The position numbers and the translations under genes are program-made. Shown piece after piece: positions 46,324 to 58,072 of a stretch of DNA of 64,000 nucleotides (positions are counted from its first letter, which is position 1; each line of letters starts with the position of its first letter). The stretch comes from Girardinichthys multiradiatus (lineage: Eukaryota > Chordata > Actinopteri > Cyprinodontiformes > Goodeidae): contig NC_061804.1 of NCBI RefSeq assembly GCF_021462225.1, positions 5,564,740 to 5,628,739 of the forward strand. Direction: 5' to 3'. The notes under the pieces are model-generated. The model did not search any database. It was given only the letters and a program-made list of their open reading frames with translations, and had not been told where the DNA came from.

Positions 46324-47139
46324 ACATGTTTCAGTAGTGACAGGATAAAAGATTGATTAGGTTAATTTATGCAACATTCAATGCATTGCCAAATTCCAAG
46401 GACGGGAGCATTTACTACATTTGACTTGGCTGAAATTGTACCAGTTGTTTGGTTCCTGACCTTTAAAATGTAAGAGAGTCAAAATGCATCCAGAAGATAA
46501 AGTTTTGGATTCAGAAATCAGCAATATTTCAGAGACAAAGCAGATATTTTGCCTAAACTGAGCTGTAATAAGCGACATCAATTCAAATCATCAAAACAAC
46601 AACTATAGGAATAAAACTCGATTAAAAAGTCTGTTTGTTTTGATTATATTCCAGTCGATCAGCTCTTCATCGAACTAAAACCTGCCGACCATGAAGGTTT
46701 GTTACAGTTCCTCGGAGCAGGATAAGTTTTGATCTGAGCACCTAAGCTCAAATGACTGAAACAGTTAACCAATTACAAGAAATCTTTTTGCCGGCTCGCC
46801 AGCTTCTCTCCTTAGATTGGAAAAGACTTTATTGATCCAAAACCACAAGGCAAACAGAATAGGAAAGCCCTCAAACATGAGTTTGACTCACTAAAGTCTC
46901 AGCTGACTGAATGCTTTTCCTACAACCAAACTGTTTATTTCTTCAATGACGGGATGCAGACAATAAATTACGTTTACCAGCTTCAAAAGATATTTACAAA
47001 TATTCAACTTCCCTTTGTTCCACAATGATTGGAGGACACCCTGCACCTGGTAAAGATGTATTAAAAGTAGCTTCATCTCACATTGAAAATTAGTTTGTTG
47101 GTGTATTTATTCTTGGTGCATTTATTCAGTAGGGTGGGA
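46324..47139. other. No recognised feature
   Basis: Unassigned. AGACTTTATTGATCCAAAACC near 46826 could be a reversed LINE tail; too short to call. Confidence 0.35.
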
Positions 47140-47410
47140 GAGGATCAGTATTTAGACAGAATTGCTTTTCCCAAATAGCGAGTGGCTATAAGGTTGATTT
47201 TGTTTTTCTGAACCACATCTGTTGATTTGGTCATATATGTTAGGGATCCTTGCTAAAAGACAATATGAACCTATTTTCAGTTTTCTGCACCCTCCACCAG
47301 ATTTGTATTTCAAAGAATTCATGATTTCATGCACTCTAACAAGGCTCGACAAACCTTTGGAAGATAACAGGCCCAAAGCATCACAGATCCTGCACAACAC
47401 CCAAAAGTAT
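47140..47410 (-). mobile_element. Tc1-like transposon relic (family 8)
   Basis: Plus-strand TTCATGATTTCATGCACTCTAACAAGG near 47319 and CCCAAAGCATCACAGATCCTGC near 47372 encode, on the minus strand, ICDALG and LVRVHEIMNSLKY. The same block occurs in the relic at 52645-53070 (ICDAVG, LVRVHSIMNVLKY). Both belong to one Tc1 family; only the middle of the transposase is present here. Confidence 0.7.
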
Positions 47411-48068
47411 GCTTAAGGTGCTTTTACACTCAGTCTTTGTTTCACACCAAATGCTGCTGGAGCGTTTCAACCAGTTTTGGGAACCAAGCATGAGTCATCA
47501 ACAGTGGAAGTTACACAACACGGGGGAAAAGGGTGGTAGCGAGACAGAGGAGCCTGCCGAGTTGCGTACAATATTACTTTAAATGCAAGAAGAAAGCATC
47601 CATAACTACACTTAATTCAGAAAAGGAGACAGACTCAGGGTAAGAACAGTGGTGTGTACAATGTTTTCATTAGCAAATGTTCAGCATCCGCAAGTGAAAC
47701 GGAAACCAGTAGTTATACAATGCATGTTTAGTGTGTTTTTCGCAAACATATAAATATGTTAATATGGTACGTTCTTTGTCTTCACCACTGTACTTGATGC
47801 TTCTACTGTCTGCTGCATCACTCCGCCCAAGGTTGACATTGTGGTTTGCTCAGAAAAACCAAGTTCTCGCAATGCCTGAGTTGAACCAGAGTTTGTGATC
47901 TGGAACCTCTTTTAATCGGTGGAAACACACATCCCCGGTTCAAAAATCACGTTCGGGAACCGGAACGGGCTAAGAAACCCCTTGGAGGGGTATCAGAAAT
48001 GTGTAATTCTCACAACAACCTCTTAAGAGTCGATAATGGGCTAGATAATAGACCATTGACTCAAAGTG
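47411..48068. other. Unassigned, possible decayed DNA transposon
   Basis: GTTCGGGAACCGGAACGG near 47951 and GGTTTTGGGAACCAAGC near 47472 suggest termini of a decayed DNA element, but I cannot pair convincing inverted repeats. Confidence 0.25.
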
Positions 48069-48255
48069 GCAGCGCAGCGGTGGCACAGGAGTTAAGAACA
48101 TGTACAGAGGCTTTAGTCCTCACAAACCAGCCCATGAGCTGGTTCGAGTCCTGGTCCAGGCATGTTTGCTGCATGTCTTCCCCCTCTCATCACCCTTTTC
48201 CTGTCAACCTACTGAGAAACACATGCCACTAGTGACAAAAAAAAAAAAAAAAACC
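48069..48255 (+). repeat. tRNA-derived SINE with A-rich tail
   Basis: Head GCAGCGCAGCGGTGGCACAGG, GTACAGAGGCTTTAGTCC, B-box CTGGTTCGAGTCC at 48139-48151, then TGCATGTCTTCCCCCTCTCATC and an A17 run near 48238-48254. The best preserved B box of the SINE family also seen at 28568 and 36801. Confidence 0.82.
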
Positions 48256-48489
48256 TTAAAAAAGGGAGAGAATAAAGTGATTCTTCACCAGAGTATAAAA
48301 ATAGTTTTTGCATCCTTGTTTTCCAATCATGAATTGTCTCCAATCACAAAAAGCCGCAGAGCTCTCCTTCCTATATGTCACACAGGCCTTAAAGTCGATC
48401 AGACTGGAGGTATGAGGTAGGTCTTAGTATCATCCAACTAAAACACACAGTTCCAATTAAGGTCCCAGTAGAATTTAACTAATGTCACA

Positions 48490-48870
48490 TGTTTGTGTTT
48501 GTGATGGTAGGGCAGAAAAAGCTTTGTCCTGGTATGCCTCCCAAAAAACCTGGATATATGGATAGCATATGATGATTATTATGGAGGCTTGAAAACCCCA
48601 AGATACAATGCTTTGCTGTGGTTCTGTTACAGTGAAGTTTTGGAGACATCAGTCTTTCTTGAATGGTTGGCGCTTTGTCCTTCCAGCTTTGAGGAGTACC
48701 TGAGAGAAACAGGCTTGTGTAATCTGTAATTCTTTTACACCACCACAAAAAAGGAAGTCATGAACAGCGATTAAAAGTTCCCTCTAATTATCTTTAAAAA
48801 TTCAAAATTTTAAAATTGTTTCAGTTAAATTTATTAAAAAAAGGTTGTTAAAGGTGCTAATAATTGTGCC
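48490..48870 (-). mobile_element. Tc1-like transposon relic
   Basis: The segment GGCAGAAAAAGCTTTGTCC to ACCTGGATATATGGATAGC, then GATGATTATTATGGAGGCTTG, resembles the N-terminal part of a Tc1 transposase and leader in reverse. The right edge GGTGCTAATAATTGTGCCAC at 48855 matches the terminal sequence of the family at 47.1 and 52.6 kb. Diverged and inactive. Confidence 0.6.
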
Positions 48871-48884
48871 ACTCGTGTTTTGTG

Positions 48885-49412
48885 AGGCAAGAGCTGAATC
48901 AGCTTGCAGACAAGAACTAGGGAGCAGCATTGTGTGTTGAGATGGTTTAGTGAAAAAAGTAAAAATACAAAAAAAACAAAAACTTACAGGTTGGCACAAG
49001 GAGAAGAGAGCCTGGAGCTCGGAGCATGGACAGAAGACTGGCCTGAACCACGAGGAAACAACAGGCATAATAGAGAACAAGTGAATATATATACACTGAG
49101 GCAAGGGTAAAGAAGAAAGGCAAACCAAAAGAGTTAATCAGAGGGAATGATTAGCAGCTGAAGCAGAGAAGAGCAGCTAAAGGAGGAGGAACTAATTAAC
49201 AAGAAGGAGCAGAACAGGCAGAAACATAAGAAACCTAAAGAAGAATCTAACAGACGTCTAACTCGAGATGTGGGAAGAACAATAAAACTCAAATAATGAT
49301 AATAGTAAGAAAAACACATAGCAAGACCTAAAGACCATAATAAACAGCGAGGAATAGTCAAAATCCATACTCAAAAGAAATCAAAACCCAAAGATCTCTG
49401 GATCGTGACAGT
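48885..49412 (-). repeat. Dispersed repeat ending GTCACGATCC (unclassified)
   Basis: On the minus strand it starts CTGTCACGATCCAGAGATC, contains CTCCTCCTTTAGCTGCTCTTC and a TATA-like GTATATATATTC, and ends near TCTGCAAGCTGATTC. I recall the layout as a common fish repeat with LTR-like appearance. A related repeat may lie at 57720-58072, which ends ACTATGACAGAA. The class is not resolved. Confidence 0.45.
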
Positions 49413-49673
49413 TACCAGTGATTTTATAAAAACCACTATTGTTTACTGTGGGACTTTTCCTCCTCTAAATCAATGCTCTCAAATTAAAGACTGTATTTTT
49501 CTAATGTTTTTATTTTTTTTTTGACACTATGACCCTGCAATAAAAGATAAACTTATTGAGGTTTCTTACACATCTTTACCTGGTGTGCCAGTACATGTGA
49601 AATTTGCCATATGTAATCTCTAAAAACAAAGATATGTCATCTAATGCCATGAGCTGCGCAGAAGAGGAGAAGA

Positions 49674-49720
49674 GACACCCCTCTTCATCCACCCAGGTAG
49701 GGTGGATGAAGAGGGGTGTC
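49674..49720. repeat. Perfect 21-bp hairpin
   Basis: Positions 49674-49694 and 49700-49720 are exact reverse complements, separated by the 5-nt loop AGGTA. The stem is GC-rich (starts GACACCCCTC) in an AT-rich neighbourhood. Perfect identity argues for recent origin, by template-switch inverted duplication or an assembly or library artefact. It lies 36 bp left of the hAT MITE target duplication but is not part of it. Confidence 0.95.
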
Positions 49721-49755
49721 AGGAGTGATTTGTAGCAGATCTGCTATCATGTTTG

Positions 49756-49763
49756 GTTTAGAG
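49756..49763. repeat. Left 8-bp target-site duplication of hAT MITE
   Basis: GTTTAGAG is repeated exactly at 50188-50195 on the far side of the MITE. Confidence 0.88.
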
Positions 49764-50187
49764 CTGTGGTGTCCAAACCTTTTGACACGCGAGCCAAAAA
49801 TCGTCAAGTTAAAATGTTCTTTTTTTTTTCTTTTAAACTGCTATACAATGTTACTGTAACATTTTTTTCCCCTCAACAATAAAATAAAGGGTTATGTTCT
49901 ATTGAGACAACAGAGGTACCACATACATCAGTGGATGTGGTACTTTAAATCAAAATGAAAGGAAAATCATGTTTAAAAGAAGATAAATACTTTGTGTTGT
50001 CACTAATTTACATTTTACATTTTCAGAATATTTCTAATGTTTCTGCATCTTTTTATAAAAGCCTCACAGCTGTTAATATTCTGCTCTAGTCATAATAATC
50101 ATCTAAACGTTTCAATTTGCCTGGGCCAAATTTGTACAATTTTTGTATCGCACACATGGCACCAGGGCCACACTTTGGAGACCTCTG
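49764..50187. mobile_element. hAT MITE, 424 bp
   Basis: Left end CTGTGGTGTCCAAA and right end (reverse complement CAGAGGTCTCCAAA) form inverted repeats matching at 11 of 14 positions. This is the CAGNGGTGTCCAAA type common in fish hAT elements. Inner flanks GAGCCAAAAATCG on the left and TGGCACCAGGGCCAC on the right also fit that family. Exact 8-bp GTTTAGAG duplications flank it. The interior is AT-rich and noncoding, so it must have been moved by a transposase supplied elsewhere. Confidence 0.87.
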
Positions 50188-50195
50188 GTTTAGAG
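50188..50195. repeat. Right 8-bp target-site duplication of hAT MITE
   Basis: Exact copy of GTTTAGAG at 49756-49763. Confidence 0.88.
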
Positions 50196-50844
50196 AATGC
50201 AGTCCGTTAAAATGTATAATCAACTCAACTGCAGCAGCTTCCTCTAACAAACATTTTTCACTTGAGAAGATACTTTAACCTACTTTCCAGACAGGTTAAT
50301 CTGTCAAAACATTCCTGTTACAAGTGTTAGTGTTTTTCTTTTTAACCTGGGATTCATGAAAAAATATATTTTTGTTAGTTGTGACATTTTGGAATAATTT
50401 CAGCACAGTCTAATAATCCTGTTTGTCATCTAGCCCTCAGGGATGGCTTCATACCCATGCTGAGGGTTTTTCAAAGGTCATTTCTCCTGGAAGAATCTGG
50501 TCCCCAGAAAATCCGTGAACTCTGAGTGACCTCAAACAACTTGAATGCAGAGAGCTACTACAACCTCCCCCAGACTGAACAAGTCCTTCATAAATGTGAT
50601 GCCTTTCAGTTTGTTGAGCTCCACAGCCAATTTTATTAATGTTATTAAGCTCAGACTTTAGCAACACTTCTGTAATAAAATAAAACCATTCACCATGCCA
50701 GGCCACCACAGCTGAAGTCATTGGTTTATTTGATTTCAAAGCTTCCTATTCAGTGTGAAACTCAAGAGCTAATTCACTTTTTTACATTATCTGGCCTAGA
50801 TTTGATCATCTCCAGTTCAAGATTTAAACTGAACTGAATTATTC
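50196..50844. other. No recognised feature
   Basis: A 96-codon minus-strand open frame (50449-50739) lacks a recognisable domain. Confidence 0.4.
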
Positions 50845-51620
50845 TACACTGAAGAGCAAAAATAGAATAAAACATCATCAAAAATGTAATGTAGTTCAGT
50901 AATTTAATTCAAAAAGTGAAACTTAGTTGGTTATATAGGATCATTACACACAGACTGATATATTTCTGCCGTTTATTTCATTGAAACACAAAATTCAGTT
51001 TCTTAGAAAGTTATATCACATGAGGCCTATAAAAACAGATTTTAGGGCCAGAACGCTATGTTATGACCATGCTGTGGCCTACACGGTGATGGAGAAGACT
51101 GCTGACCTGACTGGTGTCTAGGCGGACAGTCACTGACATGGTCTTTAAGGAGGATAAGCCACAAAACGACACTACTAAAGATGTGGGCTATTCAAGCGAG
51201 AGCACTATTTAATCAAGTAAATGGAAAGTTAAGTGGAAGGAAAACATTATGTAGAACATGGTGTATAAGCCACAGATTAAACTGCGGGTTTGTAGAAGTG
51301 TAGGTTAAAGCACATACAAGACTTTGGAATCACAGATTCAGAGCCACCACACAAATAATTATCCAGGAAATGGGCTACAGGTGTTGTATTCCTTGTGTTA
51401 AACCACTCTTTAAACTGAGACGAGATCAGAAGTATCAAAATAATGAGAAAAAACATGGAGCTGTTTTGTCAAGAGGACGACAAGAAACAGCAGACCCAAC
51501 AATGCAGATGACCGGAAGGTCATTTCATTACACTTCGACAGAACCACCAACTGATCTCCTCCATGCCATGCTGCATTGATGCAGTAATTCATGAAAATGG
51601 AACACTGACTGAGTGAATTT
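50845..51620 (+). mobile_element. Tc1-like transposon relic (family 4), internally deleted
   Basis: The left TIR region includes TAATTCAAAAAGTGAAAC near 50905 and ACACACAGACTGATATATTTC near 50948. Transposase landmarks follow: GGTGATGGAGAAGACTGCTGACC at 51087, GGAAAGTTAAGTGGAAGG at 51222, TCCAGGAAATGGGCTACAG at 51362, AATGCAGATGACCGGAAGG at 51500, and CTCCATGCCATGCTGCATTGATG at 51558. The sequence jumps from the middle of the protein to the C-terminal end near 51460-51485, so the segment with the first two aspartates is deleted. The right TIR is absent. Confidence 0.86.
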
Positions 51621-52644
51621 CATATACAGTGCATGGGCAACACAAGGTAACAAGGTATGCGACAGTTGTAGCCCACGTCCTGGACATATCGGTGTTTGGT
51701 TCCATATGAAGTTCTGACTCCAGCTGCAATCCTTAACTCATAAATCTCCCCCAAACTCTTAAAGGGCTTTTCTCCACAGTCCGCTCAAGGCTGTGGTTAT
51801 TTTTAAGAGCTTTCTACCACACTTGTTCTTTCCACTCAACTCTCCATTAATATACTATTAAGATTCTGCTTTTTTAGAAGTAAACGTTTACACAAAGATT
51901 ACTACTCAAAAGTACTTTTATGAAAAAGTAGTGTTCCAATGTCTGCTGGACAGCTGTGAAGTCAGCAGTCTTCTTTGTGTTTCTCTAGGCCATAATAAAA
52001 AATCTATTGATTAAAAAACCATATGTAAAACACATTACTCTGTGTTCCCCTTTCTGAATTATTAAAATCAATGATACATTTTGATAATAATCTAATTTAA
52101 TTAGCTGCACCTGTTCCACTGATATCTAGATAATATGTTTTTTATTGTTTATAGATAGAAAAAGAGGTAAGCATTTGCAGAAAGATGCAGATGAAGCTCA
52201 GCTGTTCTCTTTAGCAGAGCTATAATGTCTCTGCTAAAATCCTCTGAAAATATCAGAGCATAGCCGAGGGTGAGTGTGCACCTGTGGGATTAACCTCCCC
52301 CATGAAGCCGTTGAGACCTAATCGCTGTCAGAGGATCAGCTGGATCAGCTCAAAGTGGTCAAATAATACGTTTTGTGCCACCATTCAGGTTTTTGAGACA
52401 ACAGAAAGAAGCTACCAGAGCAGTGTAGGCTGAGGTTTTCTACGTAGATCTACGTTTATACGAGCCTTTCAGACACAATTCCGTGAGATGCAAGTTTAAA
52501 ACCAGCTTTCTAAACACTAAAAACACCATTTGTTCGCCATTCATCAACAGCTGATATTATGAAAACAGGACTGTACGATAAAGCAGATAGGAAATATCAA
52601 CATAAGCATAAGCTTTCTGCAAAGTGACTTCAACCTAAATCCTG
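51621..52644. other. No recognised feature
   Basis: Unassigned sequence; no frame or repeat of note. Confidence 0.4.
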
Positions 52645-53070
52645 TTCTACACTTTTTTCAGCCTCATCAGTGTAGGTAAAAGTCAGATTTTTTCCCTGGA
52701 GGGTTTCTGTTTTTGGTTTTAATATGTTTAGATATTTCAAAACGTTCATGATGCTGTGCACTCTAACAAGGTTCCCCCATGACCTTTGGATAAGAAACCG
52801 TCCCACAGCATCACAGATCTTCCACCATTCATAACTGTTGTCCAAAAGCTCAATCTTAGTCTGATCTGACCAGAACACTCAATTCCAGTTAAAGTCTCCA
52901 AACTGATAAATGACAGAAAAGGCTGTTACCTGGCAACTCTGCCAAAGAACTGGTTGGCATGCAGATGGTGTTTAAAGGTTGTTATGGAGACTTGGTGACC
53001 TCGAGATGCCCCTCTCGGTTGCAGTTCTCTTAGCCTACGGTCCTCCTCACACTGTTTTGGTGGCAAGCAG
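52645..53070 (-). mobile_element. Tc1-like transposon relic (family 8)
   Basis: On the minus strand, a C-terminal portion includes WKICDAVGRFLIQR and LVRVHSIMNVLKY. The N-terminal side, at plus 52935-53068, includes AACTGGTTGGCATGCAGATGG, GTTATGGAGACTTGGTGACC and TCCTCCTCACACTGTTTTGGTGG, matching known fish Tc1 sequence. The segment between is shortened. No TIR is seen. Related to 47140-47410 and probably 48490-48870. Confidence 0.8.
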
Positions 53071-53159
53071 TGTTAATTTCTGAAGTAAGTTTTAGTCAGG
53101 CTATTTTCACTCAAACGTAATTTAGTATTACGCAGAATTTATTCACCATTAGTTGATTT

Positions 53160-53250
53160 AAGTAAGTAAGTAAGTAAGTACAATTTTATTTATATAGCAC
53201 CTCTCAAGACACAGATCACAAAGTGCTTCAAAACACTAATACAAAGTACA
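53160..53250 (-). repeat. LINE 3' end with AAGT tandem tail
   Basis: AAGTAAGTAAGTAAGTA at 53161 is followed by AATTTTATTTATATAGCACC and ACAAAGTGCTTC. This is the common fish LINE 3' end read in reverse, with the tandem tail at the left. Confidence 0.65.
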
Positions 53251-54150
53251 ATTGGAATAGTTTTGTTCCAGATATAGTCAGCTACATTTTACTACATTAT
53301 AGTGAATTAGTTCTTCTGTAAATTTTGACAATCATTATGAAGTCATCGAATAATGCATTTTGTTTTAGAGACAACTTTAGGGGAGATTACTTCTTTACAC
53401 CAAAATGCAAAATGCATCCTGGGATGGAAACAGAGAGATTTATTAGGATCATCTTTATATTTTTTTATCTACTAAATAAATGTACTCATCTTAAAAATAT
53501 ATATATATATATATATATATTTTTTACCTATTGTGATGTGAGATTATGCTACTGTAATTAATAAAATCGTTTATTTCAAAGCTTTCACACATCTTCACCA
53601 GGGGTGCCAATGACTGTGGTAGGTGGTGCATGAAGTAAAGAGGTGGGAAAGCTTAACATTTAAAATACAATGTTCAAATATGATTGTCTTTAAGCCCTGC
53701 AGATATCTTCTGAAAGTATATTCACCTCAGTCCAAATATATACATATATTTTTTTTCCCAGCTAAATGAATTTACCTAAATTAAAGGGTGGACCTTTCTA
53801 ATACTCTCTGTAAGTCAGAAATCTTGAAAGGAAATCACTTCTTTGCATGAAAATTTGAGATATTTAGCTTTAAAGAATCAAAATGATTATTATACAGAGA
53901 ACTAAAACATGAAGAGCCAGGACTGCTTACAAATCTTTATTTTTCTCTTAAAGTCTACTTTGCCTTTGCTTTTGTCTAATAATTATGTGCCTGTCAGTTT
54001 GATGAGATTCTTAAGTGTTTGAAAAGGTCTATGTATCAGCCAGTAGTCTTAAAAACATGCATAAAAGTAAAATAAAGACTAGAAAAAGGCATGACACTAC
54101 ACTGCACTGCTTGCGTCAAAGGAGAGAGAGGTCTTCTCCTCAAAGTTTAC
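53251..54150. other. Unassigned, with an (AT)n microsatellite
   Basis: An (AT)n tract runs from about 53497 to 53521. No gene is recognised. Confidence 0.5.
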
Positions 54151-54393
54151 ACTACACCCTGGACAGTTTCGCCAATCGATGGCAGGGCAACACAGACACA
54201 TACAGGACAAACAACCATGCACACACCCATTCACACCTAAGGGCAATTTAGAGAGATCAATTGACCTAGCAGTCATGGTTTTGGACTGTGGGAGGAAGCG
54301 GAGTACCCAGTGAGAACCCACGCATGCACAGGGAGAACATGCCAGGATCTTCTTGCTGCAAGGCAACAGTGCTATGAACTGCGCCACCGTGCA
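54151..54393 (-). repeat. tRNA-derived SINE with B box deleted
   Basis: Minus-strand copy: the head GCACGGTGGCGCAGTTC lies at its right end. Then GCACTGTTGCCTTGCAGCAAG joins CATGTTCTCCCTGTGCATGC almost directly, so the B-box segment normally between them is gone. The body continues through CCGCTTCCTCCCACAGTCC and AATTGCCCTTAGGTGTGAAT to CCAGGGTGTAGT. The tandem-tailed 3' end is missing. Confidence 0.8.
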
Positions 54394-57300
54394 GCTGTAT
54401 AACAAGAATATCTTTGTACAAAAACATTCACAACCGGCTCTACAAAAACAGAAATAATGTTCAGTGATGGGGAAAATATAGAGGTTGTTTGTATTTAGTC
54501 CAAGCAATACTACACTTCAACATTGTGGCTCATTTTTAATAAAACAACTGATGAAACATAAAATTTTGATATGTTTTCTAACCTAAAAACAGATATAAAT
54601 ATTACACCTCGAGTCTCTGCAAGGGTTTCCAGCACTTGAATGCTCTCTGTTTCTGTATTAAAATCCTCTAAATATCCAGAGATCACAATTCTTCTTAGCT
54701 TCCATTAATCTCCATATCGTGTAAAAATTAACAAGGTCACTATAGAAAGCAAGCACAGTTTCTTTACCTGTATAGTTAAAGTCTTTATTAGTTAAAAGGA
54801 GAACTGTATGGACTTTGAAGCTGAAAATCTGTTCTCATTAGCAGTTGAAGGTTTAAAGCTGAGGTGTGAGGAAAGGTCACATTGGCTGTTTTAAGAATAA
54901 CAGTGTAGGAGGAGATTTTTATTTCCACTGACTCCACTCATCACCAAGTATCACAAGTGTTACAGTACTGCCAGAAAAACAAGTCTTCATTTTGATCAGA
55001 CATCATATTCTTGTTCATCCATATCATTTATTGATGCAGAAAATCCCTGAAATAGTAAAGTTTAGTGCATCTCAAGTTGGATTATTGGTTAAAACTAAAG
55101 GTTTGCTTTGGCTTTGCTCATTTTAATTGCCACAAGTTACGGCTCCTCCGAAACCCAGAGTCACTATAGCTCTTCGTGCTCATAATTAAAACATTAAAAT
55201 AAGGCTACCCTTATAAATAATTATGTTATTAGCAGATAACACTTTTAAAACTAATAAACAGTTATAAGGCAGCTGTAAAATATTTTTCATAAAATGATGC
55301 AGAATCTGTATGTGGCAAGGCAATGGTAATTTCTAGTTCTCTTTCACCCTCTAAATAGATATCATAGCTGATAAATGTTTTTTACAGCTTTATTAATAAC
55401 TGATTAATTGACTATTTAGTCATTTATAAAGGGACTCTTGCGGTAAAGGGGAACAGTCCTATTTAATCCAATGTTCAAAATTCAAAACAAGGCAGCCAAG
55501 AATGCAACCGAAAGATTTCCTAGGTGATTATGTCATGTTTGGAAGACTGAAGTCTTAATGCATAACAATGTCCACCCAAGAGAAAATAAGTGATGGCAAG
55601 ATCTTCAGCTCAAATTTGGGTTTGTGAAGTGAAGATTTAAAGGGAAAATTATCCAGTGAAATGAAAGGAGTTAGGAGAAATGCTGTCTGAGGGCAGTAGC
55701 ATTGAAACCTAACAAACCATCAACCTATATGGAGGGATTTATAAGAGCTCTGAGGTAAGCTCAGTATGCTTGTAATTGTAATCTGCTTGTAACACAAAAA
55801 TTCTGGCAGCAGTCAAACAGACTTAACTTGTGCACCAGTTCTGACCAGCATTGTTACTCTTATGTGCACATGCATGCATCAGCAGCCTCCTCCAAACAAA
55901 TCACCAGAGTAGCCGCCTACAAGCTACTGTGCTATGCATCAGATATTTTGTACTGACAGAGGGGCACATAAATAGTGAAACTGCTGTAAAAGAAAGCATT
56001 TACTTTTTGACAAAACGTATGTTCACAAAAAACAGCTGTGCTCGGCTTGGTGGTCTGGCTGAGGACTTCCTGCTCAAGCTATTAGTTCTACCCAAAGCAT
56101 GGACAATGTTTTGTCCCAACAGCTTGTGTACAAATACGGTAATCCAGACACTGCACAGGTTACACTGTTCTCATTTCCTTTTCTTAAGAGAGGCATGGCT
56201 ACATAGTTCTTTTGCTGTCAAAATGTGCTTTTAAATGTATCTGCTTTAAAAAAACAATTTGTAAGTCAAATATGATTTATTTTTGTTCCACATCTTCAAT
56301 ATTTTTAAGTTATATGGTTTTAAAACATAACATTTGCACTTCTGCAGGTCTTAGGGGCCTTCCAGGTCTTCAAAGTTGGATTTATAATCAGCATGCTTCA
56401 CTATTTAGTCATCTCCCTGCTTCAACCCATCTGTCACAAACTGGCCAATAACAATCTTCTTTGCAATTGATGGAAAGCCTTTCAGGTTATTTATTTCTCT
56501 TGAATCAGGGTTTACAGTGCAGGGCAACATTTGAAAAATTATATTAAGCACTGGGTCTTAAGAACCAAAGCTGGTGACGAGGGTTCTGAAATTTAGGACT
56601 AAAATACATCACATTTTAATATCAATGTGTTCATTGACTGGATCCAGTCCAGTGGAATAGATAAGATGTGCTACATTGCATAAATTATAAATTACATTTT
56701 CTAATCACTGCTGTGTACTGAGGGCTTTACCCAATTCTTCAAAAGATGTCTTTAGACGCACATTTTAAAAACGGTTTAAAGATACAGTTGTGTTCATGCA
56801 ATAAAATATTGCCATATGCATCTCTAAGAATCATCTTTGCACATCCCACATTTATCCTGGTTTCCAGACGTCTAGTTGTGATCACATTACCAAGACTGCA
56901 TGTTAATACGTGAATATCATGTAACTGTGTCAGCTTATGCATCCAAACATATTTCTGATCCTCATGGACTTCTCAAAATTACATAACCATCATCCAGAGT
57001 ATAAGGCTTTCAGTGTTGCTGCAATCAAAGAAATAAAGTGCAACATTTCAGAAAAATAATCCTTATTTCATAGTTTTCTAATAAAACAGCAAAACTGCAG
57101 GCAAAAACACATTCATCATTAATGTAGCCACAGCATCTCAAATGTGAGAATAGCTGCAGGATAAAGGCTGATTGAACAATTTAAATTTATATGTCTTAAC
57201 TTTAAAATAGACCCCAGCAGCTCCAGACACTGTGTCATTTGCAGTTATTGTGTATCTCCCACAGACAGACAAAGATAAATCTATACCAGCTCAGGCAGAA

Positions 57301-57719
57301 AGAGAGTCACTTTTAAACACGTGTGTGATATGAGCTAAGGATGCCACATTACCTTCAGCACAGACCACTCAGCTGTACAAACTCAGGGTCAACGGACCTT
57401 CAATGAGCTGGATTATAGCTTGATTAAAGGAGTGATGCTGGGGAGGTAAAATATTGATTCTTTTACCTTTAAAATATGTTTGAAAGGAATACCAGCTCTC
57501 ACATTTTTGTGCTGATGTATATTTAAAATATGTACATGTAACAGTGGTATGTTGTTACACTAGATGGTAAATAGCAGTGTATTGGCATAGAAAGTTATTT
57601 GTGCGCAGATAGCTTTTATTTTGAAAACAGGACAGTTCCACAGCGCATCAGCGGGTAACTTCCGGTTTAGCGATTCTAATTTTATTCTGATTTGCTATGA
57701 TGTTTTTATTGTAATTGTG
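54394..57719. other. Unassigned sequence
   Basis: No gene or repeat family is recognised over 3.3 kb. The 127-codon open frame at 55851-56234 has no domain. Confidence 0.4.
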
Positions 57720-58072
57720 AATTTGTCATACCTTCTTGTGTTTTTGTTATATTACCTGGTCTAGTCCTTTGTTTTCTGTCTCCCTGCACCCCAAGCCCAC
57801 ACCTGTTCTGTGTTTTCCCCTGATTGTCTGGTCACGTTTGTCACTGGTTCCCCTTGCTGTTCAGTTTTTGTATTTAAGCCCATTTGTTTCCTTTGTTCCT
57901 GGTTCCTGGTTCCTGCTGGTTCCTTATGTGTATGTGTGTTTCCTGCTGCGTGCTTGCTAACCTGTCTGTGTCCTGCCATGGAAAATAAAGACTCGTCTTA
58001 CCTTCAAATCTGGAGCTTCAGGAGTTCTTCCCTGCATATTGGTCCATCAAAAAACCAAACTATGACAGAATT
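57720..58072 (+). repeat. Dispersed pyrimidine-rich repeat with LTR-like layout
   Basis: T- and C-rich sequence includes GTCACGTTTGTCACTGG, a TATA-like GTATTTAAGCCC at 57869, a CCTGGTTCCTGGTTCCTG tandem stretch, GAAAATAAAGAC (polyadenylation-type signal) at 57980, and an end ACTATGACAGAA. The order TATA then AATAAA fits an LTR or LTR-derived repeat. No internal coding sequence was found. Confidence 0.45.

Noticed and set aside
47420..47990. Complete TIR transposon
   Set aside because: Motifs with GGAACC occur at both sides, but no convincing inverted termini or target duplication could be paired.
55851..56234. 127-codon frame as a gene
   Set aside because: No domain, no splice context and no recognisable homology; composition is like the surrounding noncoding DNA.
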